This document shows positions 34,601 through 44,500 of a stretch of 64,000 nucleotides of DNA, piece after piece (the first letter of the stretch is position 1; each line of letters opens with the position of its first letter). Below the pieces are notes generated by a model. It saw only the letters and a list, made by a program, of their open reading frames with translations, had not been told where the DNA came from and did no database searches. This DNA is from Bedellia somnulentella (taxonomy: Eukaryota > Arthropoda > Insecta > Lepidoptera > Bedelliidae). The translations under genes and the position numbers were made by a program. The stretch lies in contig OY755183.1 of assembly GCA_963576735.1 (NCBI GenBank), positions 7,645,213 through 7,709,212 on the forward strand, in the 5' to 3' direction.

Positions 34601-35502
34601 ATTGCCACACCATCAGTCTGGATGTAGAATTCCTTATCCCAAAGTAAGTAGCCAGTTGTAAGGCAGTGCTTAAGTAATTCTGCATATTCTAAAGGTATGT
34701 CAGCATTTGTTAACCTTTCTGTGACAACTTCAACACAGTCTTGTATTGGTAAACTGGTGTAAAGAGACTGAACATCAAAGCTGACCATAATGTCCTCATC
34801 ACTAAGACTTAAGTTCTTGATGTCATTAATGAATTGATAGGAATTCTTCACAAAGGCTTCAGTTTTTCCTCGAAGTGGTGATAGTATCTTTGCCACATGT
34901 TTTGCCAATTTGTATGTTGGTGTATCAATTTGGCTTACTATTGGACGAAGCGGGTGGTCAACTTTGTGAATTTTGGGTAACCCATACAGTTTTGGAGGTT
35001 TCACACACGATGGTAATAAGGCTTTCGAGTCTAACGTTAGGGTCATCTGATTTAATAAAAAGACATAGTGATACTAAAAATTGGGTCTCGGGTCTCCAAT
35101 TGCGTCACCCAACAACTTCTTAAAAGCCCAAATAAGTCTCCGCCTCCTCTGAACGCCCACGGTAAGGAATTTCTAACCATCATCGGAAAAAATGAAGGTG
35201 TCATAGTTTTTATAAAACAACTATCATTTTATGGAATAGAAGTGACCTGCTTTAAAATAACTTTGTTTTTATTTCAGGACAATGGTAAAAATACCATTTT
35301 TAGTAAAGCCTACAGAGCTTTCCTAACTCACTACAAAGAGTGGTTACAAGAAGTGAATTATGAAGAAACCCTCAAGCCTGACAATCCCTGGGAACAATTT
35401 AAGCACACTCAACCAGAAACGTTGCAGAAACAAAATGTCCAGATTATAATGCCAAAGAAGTTTTTCAAACCGAAAAGGAAATTTGTTGCTTACAAAGTTT
35501 AA
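28606..35502 (+). CDS. PTCD1: Mitochondrial pentatricopeptide repeat protein, PTCD1-like, 4 exons
   Basis: Exons: 28606-30063, 31174-31346, 33177-33348 and 35278-35502, phases consistent, 675 aa. The first 45 residues are basic, hydrophobic and free of acidic residues until the 'SVDK' stretch, as for a mitochondrial targeting sequence. PPR units start near residue 136 (SNYIYNILIGACADLGYTKK) and continue through KPTGDTYTCLFTACA, EPNLTNYNAMIKAFGRCGDL, VHTLNNLLHACIS and RPNIFSFNLMLKCVHDCG. Further units occur later (KPDLKTFSQVL, KPNIIFYNMLI, KPNIMTYGVLA). PTCD1 is known to act in mitochondrial tRNA and rRNA metabolism; assignment here rests on overall layout and the repeat set. A Penelope-like element occupies intron 3. 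The stop is immediately followed by AATAAA. Confidence 0.85.
30855..31110 (+). repeat. SINE-B copy, 3' truncated
   Basis: Head 'ctcattagatagaacacctg' with B-box-like 'aggttcaagtccc'. The body 'gtgagggaaaacatcgcaag' is followed by a shortened 3' part ending near 'ttacctctgccacgac'. PTCD1 intron 1. Confidence 0.75.
31515..32315 (-). mobile_element. Retroelement copy (minus) with poly(A) and 14-bp target duplication
   Basis: ACACCACAATATCT occurs directly before (31501-31514) and after (32316-32329). The left edge is a run of T, the poly(A) tail of a minus-strand insertion. The sequence is GC-rich compared with its surroundings. It contains two related segments of about 190 bp ('tttttaacgaggttttgtcc' near 31853 and 'ttttaacgaggttttctcct' near 32059). 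No coding domain was recognised. Its 3' end resembles the units at 7532-7970. PTCD1 intron 2. Confidence 0.8.
32550..32805 (+). repeat. SINE-A copy
   Basis: 'gccgtgtagtgtcggcttag' to 'tatagccgtgagtatatg', followed by 'ttatgttatg'. PTCD1 intron 2. Confidence 0.85.
33000..33120. repeat. tRNA-like segment with an inverted T-arm duplication
   Basis: 'gcaggactcgaacgcgcgac' on the left is the complement of 'gtcgcgggttcgagtcctgc' on the right, and outer 'aattaag/cttaatt' also pairs. It is followed by 'agttataatcctcacatggg', a tail also found after the tRNA-like cassettes near 9770 and 59750. Confidence 0.55.
33430..33478 (+). repeat. SINE-A 3' fragment
   Basis: Only the tail: 'ctctagctctggctatccca' and 'tatagccctgagtatat'. 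Confidence 0.5.
33550..35065 (-). mobile_element. Penelope-like element, 5' truncated
   Basis: Minus-strand copy in PTCD1 intron 3, with the reverse transcriptase followed by a GIY-YIG endonuclease, the order that defines canonical Penelope-like elements. The non-coding end (33550-33660) contains 'aaagcccgacgtttcgaaaa'. The 5' end fades near 35065, so the copy is truncated. Confidence 0.88.
33745..35046 (-). pseudogene. Penelope-like RT plus GIY-YIG endonuclease, frameshifted
   Basis: The RT part is 35046-34429, with YGLPKIHK, SFDVQSLYTSLP, MGSPVSPIVADIFME and the catalytic YVDD. The endonuclease part is 34344-33745, with VYKLDCECGLSYIGQTKRS (the GIY and YIG variants) and REH, then a Glu downstream in RMIRESIEIKKH. 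The stretch between them (34471-34283) continues in a third frame, so at least two frameshifts separate the domains and the copy is inactive. Confidence 0.85.
35080..35200 (-). repeat. SINE-A fragment (minus)
   Basis: The complement of the SINE-A middle: 'gggtctccaattgcgtcacc', then 'ttaaaagccc'. Directly upstream of PTCD1 exon 4. Confidence 0.5.
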
Positions 35503-35508
35503 AATAAA
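35503..35508 (+). terminator. Poly(A) signal AATAAA of PTCD1, adjacent to the stop
   Basis: AATAAA directly follows the TAA stop (35500-35502), giving a very short 3' UTR. Confidence 0.7.
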
Positions 35509-35536
35509 GAACTTTATACTATTTTTAAGATGCTGG

Positions 35537-35542
35537 TTTATT
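35537..35542 (-). terminator. Poly(A) signal AATAAA of EIF3L
   Basis: The first AATAAA on minus after the EIF3L stop (35582-35584). It faces the PTCD1 signal 28 bases away, so the two mRNA ends should overlap. Confidence 0.7.
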
Positions 35543-35581
35543 GAATATAGAATTAACTCAAAATACATGTTGTAGTTTTGT

Positions 35582-38500
35582 TTAAATTTTAATATGATGA
35601 AGTTTGCGGTTCAGTTCTTCAAACTTGAGGATTTTCCTGATGAAGAAGTCTCCGTAGCGGTGTGCAACCTTGGTGTCAGCAATGTGAATCATGTCATTGT
35701 CAATGTAGAAGTCCAGCTGAAACAGAAGAATCAATTGTTTAATCTCGATTCTATAAGATATCCTATAAATAAATAGGTTTAGTCATAGATAATCTAGGCT
35801 AGGACTTTAACGTTTGAGTGGGTAAGTTGTTTAGGTGATTTATTCAAAACATTTCATAAATCTTATTTTTAAAGAATCGCATGCACAGTCAGACGTGTGT
35901 AAGCAATGCATAGAATGTAGTGTGTTGGCAGGTCTGCTGTGTGGTTGTGGCCCATAATATTAACACCCCATAACTTCCAATGGGAGTCGTAGTGGACGAC
36001 AGATGATTACCAATGAATGGCCAGCGGCAATAGTAAAGGAAAATATCGAGAGGAAACCCATATGGTTAAGTTGTACTTAGTCGTGTGACAAGTGTCCATG
36101 CAATGAGTGAATGAAGAAAAATTACGTGAGTAGACTGTCCATGCAAAACGTGGGATCTCTGAAAACCGTGACATTCAGAAGAATTAGTACCTCTGCCATC
36201 CACTTCGGGGATATACGGCGTAAACCTTTGAGCCTTTAGGGCAGCAGCATTACACTGCGTAAAATGAACATCTTACTGTGATCGCCAACCCGCATGTCAA
36301 AGAGGCCGGCGTATCGGCCCCTAGTCCTCGGAGTCCCACTAACTATCATTGGCTACAGCAGTGGTAATCATAACCTTGAGGTAGAGGGTGCTAAGATCCA
36401 CCGACAGAGATCTGGCTAATGACGACTTTGAATTTAAGTAATAATATTTAAAATAACTATAAAACTGTATAAGTTCCTATTTGCTTTTTAAGAATTTTAT
36501 TTTTGTTACCTTAGATTTAGATTTAATTTTGTTCAATAATTTTGTATTTTATGTGTTATCCTCGCTATACCCTTTCAGGGTGCAGTGTACGTGCCTATTC
36601 TTACACTTACATCTGTAAAGTTTGTTGTACATTGCTTGCGAGAAATAAATAAATAAATAAACTTTGTTCAGACTTTTTTCATCTTGTGTTTGAACGCGGG
36701 CAGGTGTATGGCCAGAGCGTTGGTTTCCCTATAAAATATACAATACGTCTGATCCGCTATGGAAGTGTCCGTCCAGGCCGCTCGCGCCCTTGTTCCACAC
36801 GACGTTCTTCATCTTGTGTTTGAAAGGCAGGTGTATGGCCAGAGCGTTGGTTTTTCTATAAAATATACAATACCTCCGATCCGCTATGGAAGTGTCCGTC
36901 CAGGCCGCTCGCGCCCTTGTTCCACACGACGTTCTTCATCTTGTGTTTGAAAGCGAGCAGGTGTATGGCCAGAGCGTTGGTTTTTCTATAAAATATACAA
37001 TACCTCCGATCCGCTATGGAAGTGTCCGTCCAGGCCGCTCGCGCCCTTGTTCCACACGACGTTCTTCATCTTGTGTTTGAAAGCGAGCAGGTGTATGGCC
37101 AGAGCGTTGGTTTTTCTATAAAATATACAATACCTCCGATCCGCTATGGAAGTGCCCGTCCAGGCCGCTCGCGCCCTTGTTCCACACGACGTTCTTCATC
37201 TTGTGTTTGAAAGCGAGCAGGTGTATGGCCAGAGCGTTGGTTTCTCTCGCCGCGTCACGCTCGGATCCGCGAGCCGCAGACATAAACGCGGCTAACTTGG
37301 CCAGAGGCAATGTCGTGTATAGCTTCAGGTATGAACGGATCGTTGGCAGCATCTTTTGCTGTTGGACCTGTGGAAATGTTTAATAGTTAGTGGGGTTACG
37401 AGTCGAAAAATGATTGTGATTTGTAGTTTTGAATCGGAGAGCTGAGTTTTTTAATAATAGTTTTGCGCCCTTGCTTCGACAAATCTTTTTAAAGTGCAAG
37501 TATACTTAAAAAAAACTTTTCTCTGGCATAGGGTGAGACTCCATCGCCTTCACATGTCCTTAAAGAGGCGTCCAAATTTAAAAAGAAGCCAACTAAGTGA
37601 CAGGGAATCTTGAGCTTTTGGTGAGGTATAAACACTTACAGCCGGTTTCACAATTGGGCATTCTAGCTCTATTCAGTTGAGTTTTTATCAAACTCTAAGT
37701 AAGTACTTAAGTTTAAGCTGTTTCACAAAACAAACAATGCTCGTTGCTAGTATGTGATCAACAAAGCATCTATGTCAGTTTGTAATCAAGATTTATGAAC
37801 GTTTCAATTTACGCACAAAAACCGGTAACTTACCGATAAAGTTATATTTCTGTAATTATACTTTAATATAAATAGCAATTGAATCTAAGAACTCGATTCA
37901 ATAATGTTTCATTAGAAGTTACATTTATAAGAAGGTTTTGAGACCATTTGAATAAAAAATATAAATAAACAAACAAAAAACTTAGGGAAACGGAACGTAT
38001 ATACGTCAATACCTCTATTCGTCAAGCCAATCACACTCATCAATCGTCATATTGTATCAAGTTCTGTTTTGTATGTTTGCTTTGATTTTATTTATTTATA
38101 TGTGTTTGTGTTTAAATTTCTATCATGTATGTTCATGAATGAGAAAAGATATTCACGGATATATACGCGGAATCTTTTGTAGTGCAAAACACCATGGAGG
38201 TGGAATAAAAATGGAAAAAGAATCCAAAAACTTCGGCGTATTTTTCCTCCGAGGTATCTGCTGCGGCTCCTCTAGTGATGATAATGATCTATCTGAAGAT
38301 ATCTCCAGAAAATTGTCGAAAGCAATGTGTTTACTTCACAAATTTGAAATTGAACACGGTATAAGACGCCGAATTTGACAACTTAACTCTCACCTTCTCA
38401 AGCAGCGATGATTACCGTTTGAGTATTGTCAAACGAGTTCAGAAATGCAAATTTCAACATTTATGTCGAATTATTGATTGAAGCTCAACATTTTGATCAT

Positions 38501-41500
38501 ACAATCAAAATTTGATTAAATTACAATATTTGGTCAATTCAGAAACGTAATTTTGGTAAGTACGTACTTAAATACGGTTTGAGATACTTCTATAGTTAAA
38601 TTCTCAATTGTGAAATCGGCCGATAGGGGTTGATAGCTGTCCTTCACCTTAGTGACAGTTTATTCCCTTTAGTTTTTTTTAAAATGAGTCGCTCCTGCCT
38701 AATTTAATAAGTAATTATTATACCTCATCCATGAAGACCTGCGTCTGATGCTTAACAGCATCCCTCCCATAGTTGGTGCCCGCCTCCACGGGCGGCGGGC
38801 ACGGCGACAGGAACTTGGGGCACGCGAATGTGAAACAGCTCTCGAACTCGCTCAGATCGCCGTATTGCATCTTGAACATCTTCTCGTGGTAGTTCTTTTC
38901 GCGGAGCACCTATGGATGACAGCTTCGTTTATTTGGTGAGAATTTAAACAGCAAGATGTATTTATTGTACGGACTACAAATATGGATTGGCAATACAAAG
39001 ATTACAATAAACAGAATGCGTAACTGAGAGTGTGTGCTTGATACTAGTATGGTAGATTACTAACTAGCCCTATAAAAAAGTTTTTGTTATTTTAACTAAA
39101 TTGTTTATTTAACTGCTGTTTATTATCGGCTTAGAATAGCGCTAACCCATTTTTTTCCTTCGAGTGGTTTCGTAAGTGGCGACGTATTTTGTTAGGGCTT
39201 CTTGAGAGATACATACATATACTCACGCCGTTAATTCCCATTGGGGTAGGCAGAGACTATCGATCGCCGCTTCGTACGATTCTGGCAAACCTCTTTTGCT
39301 TCGTCTACATCCATCAATCTTTTCATACATGCTCTTTTATTCTTCATACTTCGGACGCCTGCCTTTTTGAGCACACTTTCAATTTGGTCCAAGTGTGTCT
39401 TTCGTGGCCGTCCTCTACTAACATTACCTTCCACATTAGCTCTATAGATACCTTTTACCAATTTCCTATCATCCATCCTCTCGATGTGCCCAAACCATCT
39501 CAACATTCCTTTTTCTATCTTACTTACAATATCATCTTTTACACCACACCTTTCACGAATCACATTGTTCCTCACATGATCACATAACCTAACATTACAA
39601 ACTTTTCTGAGGGACCTCATTTCTACTGCATTCACTCTGCTTTCATGCTTCTTCTGCCACACCCAACATTCACTGCCATACATAAGCGTAGGAACAAGAA
39701 CGGCATCATGCACAGCCATTCGGGCCCTTTCTTGAGGGATGTTTGGGCAATATGGTATATCAATAACCAATCATCTTTATTTTACAACCATTTTGATACT
39801 ATCCGATAAAGGCAAATGCGTATCAACAAACCTGCTGAATAGACTCATCGACACATTGCGGATGCAGCACCAAGCAGATAGCCAAGAGATGGTACATCTG
39901 CTCCGTCTGCTTATTGATCTGGTCGTTCTGGTAGGAGCGAGACGAGAACAGCTGTTTAGTGCGTTGCATGTACAGTAAGGCCGACGACAGAGTTCGGATG
40001 GCGTCGGAATATCTTCGCATCATCATGTAGGCGAAACCCACGTAGTAGGAGGTGGAAATACGACAGGCTGGCACGTGAGAGTATTGGGACTTTTTGTGTA
40101 GCTCAATGTTTTCAAGAACCTGTTGGAGAATAGAAATGTATGTAGATGTTACCTGTTATATAATGTAGACTTGAGATGTGAATATTGGCATTAGTTTGTA
40201 TAGTAATAGTAAAATCTGCTTTTAAAAGTTATGAATGAAATTTATATTACAAGTTTAAATGTGGGAAATTATTTAGATGTCACTATTAAGTAAGGCATAA
40301 AAAAATATTTATTTTTTGTTTATTTAAAGTTAATGTTGAACCTGTAATGTATTGTCATCAGATCTTAAGTAACAGTATTTTTACTTCGGATTTACTTCAT
40401 AACATAAGCAAATAAGTAAACTAGAGCTTATCATTTTATCTTAAATTATTATATTGTGGAAATCACAAGTTTACAATGAAAGTTCAGAGTTTTACTATGT
40501 TTTTTAGTCAATAAAATAAAATATTAGTTTTTTTCCATAGATAAGTAACAATTACCTTAATGGCTTGATAATAATCTCCCAACAACGAATGCAGACGCAG
40601 CAGGCCCACCAAAGAGAAGTACCCCAACATCTTGTAGAGCGAGTGACGACCGAACTCACCGGCTACCGACTCGGGTTCACCGCCAGCGGCGTATACCTGA
40701 CATACATAGTAAAATATAATATAAATTCTTTTCTATATCGCAAATATACATACGTAAACTACCTCCGCGGTCGATAAAGGGTTATCTTACAAGAACACAC
40801 CTTCCAAATTCGAAGTAAAATTAGATTATTGTTTACTTCGATCATATATACCAAGCGCTAGCACTTCAAACAAATTCAACGCCCAAAAGTGGACTGCGAT
40901 CATACCTATACAGACACTTGTTACAAATAAATAAATGCTATTATATCTCATGTAGCATTTTAAATACTCTACTTCTCTCTCTTCTTCTTCTCTACTCTAA
41001 TTTAAGCATGGTTTTGTAATTATCTTGCTTTTAATTTAAATATAAGAAAATAAATTAACTACCTATACTATGAAACTTCATCTTTGTTAAGGTTAAGCTG
41101 TGTAGTGCCGGCTTAGAATAGCACTACCCCATTTCTTCCGGTGGGTGTACGTAAGATGCGTCTAACGGTATTGGGGCTTTTAAGGGATTTTTGGGCGATG
41201 CGGTTGGAGACCCATCACCAACAACCTTTATTTCATCATCTTTTCCCCACGCAACTTCCAAAAGTGGCTGAGGAATTTTTAATTCCCTAGCTCTAGCTAC
41301 CCCTTCTAGGGATTTATAGCCGTCAGTATATGTATGTATGTTAAGGTGTTATTTTTGCAAAATTTTCACGAAGCACTTTCGCATTGTCTAGTACGAGACT
41401 GTCAGTGAAACAGTGCTTATCATAAATTTAAGCGCTGTTTGTGCTTTGTTGGTGTATCTTTGGTATATATGATCGAAGATTATTTATGACATTTAGATAC

Positions 41501-44500
41501 CAACAAAATATTTATATAATGCTGTGTAGTGCCGGCTTAGAATGTCGCTACCCCTTTCTACCCAAGGGTGTCGTAAGAGGCGACTAAGGGTATTGGGGCT
41601 TTTTATTGGATTTTTGGGCGATGCGGTTGGAGACCCCATCACCAAAAACCTTTATTTTTACCATCTTTTCCCCACTCAACTTCCAAAAGTGGCTGAGGAA
41701 TTAATAATTCATTAGCTCTGGCTACCCCTTCTAGGGAAATATAGCCGTGAGTATGTATGAGAGTATATGTATTTATATAATGTCTTTTTATCGGTTTGAC
41801 TATTTGGCTCACAATCCTGAGGTTTCGGGTGTAAGTATATTTTATTAGATTCTTGCTGGGACTGGCAGTGGCAGATAACAGATACAGTGACCACTTTACA
41901 AGATCCTCGATTTCAGTAAATTTATATTGTTTGGCTGGCAATAAGCATAACTTGAACAATACAGTCTTGTCCTTTCGAAAAAATTCCATCCATATTTGCT
42001 CACTTCTCTGCACTAACCTAGTCAACAATATATCCTCTTCATGAAGATGTGTTCAAACCTCAAAAACCTTTTTTTCTATGGTCAACGGTGACAAAACAAT
42101 AATTATATAACTATTAAAAGTAAGTAAAATATAACGCTGTGTAGTGTCGGCTTAGAATAGCACTACCCCGTTGCTTCCCGTGGGTGTAGGCGTGGCGACA
42201 AAGGTTATTGGGGCTTTTAATGGATTTTTGGGCGATGCAGTTGGAGACCCATCACCAGCAACCTTTATTTTACCATCTTTTCCCCACTTAACTCCCAAAA
42301 GTGGCTGAAGAATTTCTAGCCGTGAGTATGTGTATGTATGTAATTAAAGAAGCCATACACTCCTGATTTCAACTAATAAGAACTGAATGATACAAATTTA
42401 AAATATAAACATACCTCGAGTTGGCGTTTGATGTTAGATTTGTCAACCAGCGAATGGAGTACATTTAGTATGCAGAGAACATTCCATGCCTTGTTTTCGG
42501 TGTTCAGGGTGTCAATCTCAGCTTGGCTGAGTTTGCTTGTGCGGGATCTGCAATTTATCCATATTGATTTAGTTCTGGCTGCTAACTCCATGATAAATTA
42601 CATATTAAATACTAATGAAAATGAATCACGAAACTCATACCACATTAACAAATATAATAATTATATAATTAAAACGCCTAATTCCTATGCGAAGCTGAGG
42701 CGAATCACTAGTTACATAATATAACAAACTCTTATTATAATCAATGAAATAAAAGCATTTTTTATAACTGACCTATACTGAGCAAACGACTGAAACTGAT
42801 AAACGAACTCATCAATAAGTTCCCACAACCACTGGTCAGGCAGTTCCAATGGCACAGGGGTTTCCGCTGAGAGAATATAGTTGAAAAGATCACAATAGTT
42901 GTAGAACGAGTGGAAACGCTGCTCATGCTTTGGTCCACCGGGCACTCGAGCATAGATATCACGGTAGTACAACTCTTTGTACAGGATCATGAATACCTGA
43001 AATAAAGATTAAAGTTAATATAAGAAATATTTTCTTCCTCTGAATTACACACTTAACCTTAAAATCATGACTCGAGTACAAAGTACTAATACTAGTGAAC
43101 ATCTGTCACCTGGTGTTCATAGTACTCATGTTTTGCTTAGTCAGTGCACTCACGTGATAGGGGTCAGCCTATCGCCGTTTGTAGCAATAAACTTTCAATA
43201 GAAAATACTGTCTATATACCTGAAAAGGATACGACACATCATTAAGTTCATGTAGGTTTCGTCAAAAAGTTTTACTTCATTGGTAATAACCATGATAAAT
43301 TAACCACATATATTACTTTATTACTTGCTGTGTAGTATCGGCTTAGAATAGCACTACCCCATTTCTGCCGGTGGGTGTACGTAAGAGGCGACTAACGGTA
43401 TTGGGGCTTTTAAGATATTTTTGGGCGATGCGGTTGGAGACCCATCACCGATAACCTTTATTTTACCATCTTTACCCCACTCAACTTTCCAAAAGTGGCT
43501 GAGGAGTTTCTAATTCCTTAGCTCTGGCTACCCCTTCTAGGGATTTACAGCCGTGAGTATATGTATGTATGTATATATAACTTTAGAAAAGACACATTTG
43601 TGCAACTTCAGTACAAACCCACGCCTCTGTACATGGGTGGCGGTTGTGCTCCCCACTGAGTTACCACGGTTGTCACACCAAAACTTACTTATTAATAAGT
43701 TTAAATTAATTTTAATACAGAAAAACACTAGAAAAGTTCTTACATGATCATTATCCACCAGTGGAGCAACTTCATTTTCATCAGGCCATGGTGTATTCTC
43801 GAAATATTGCTCAGTGAGCTTTGGAAACGTGTTTTCATACAAGTTTTGGATCTCGTAGGTGACTCCATCATTGATCATGTTACGGAAATATACTAGAAAC
43901 TTTTTCACCTGTGGACAAAATGTATTCTTTAACACCTGCTTATTGGTTAAAAGTTAGATTATTCCTCACAGTTAAGAATAGCAAATTTCAAACATATTTA
44001 AGTTTTTATTTTTGATAGATGTTAGTAGGTAATAGGGTTGCGGTGAGGGAGTTAGATATATCATGTCATGATTATGATTAGCATTGTATCGTTTTTTTAT
44101 CGCCCATTATTTTATTCTGTAATCTCCTGTTGTGATATATCGTTTTTTTCTTATTCAAAGTAAATACCGTCTAAATTCATGACGAGGATACTATATTTGC
44201 AATAGAATTTAAATCTTTTTTTTCATTCAAAGAAACTCACTGAATATAAATTTAATTAAAAGGTTATCTGGAAGAGATTGCTTTAAGCAATAAGACCACC
44301 AATTGTACTTCTATTTAAGAAATAACCTGTATAAAATGTCTGTATCTGTGATGTACAATAAAGAGTTTTCTATTCTATTCCCACTTTGGCCTATTTTTTG
44401 GCAAGTAACAAATATTGTTAGACTGGTTTCTGTAACTTGTTTAATTTGGTACCATAATAAACAATCAAGTTAGTACATAAGGTCTTTATAATTTATTTGT

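Noticed and set aside
36759..37210. Three near-identical 64-codon plus ORFs
   Set aside because: Antisense readings of the tandemly repeated EIF3L exon 9 segment, not separate genes.
38139..38378. 79-codon ORF in the inverted-repeat element at 37641-38620
   Set aside because: No recognised domain and no splice partners; kept only as a remark in the element entry.
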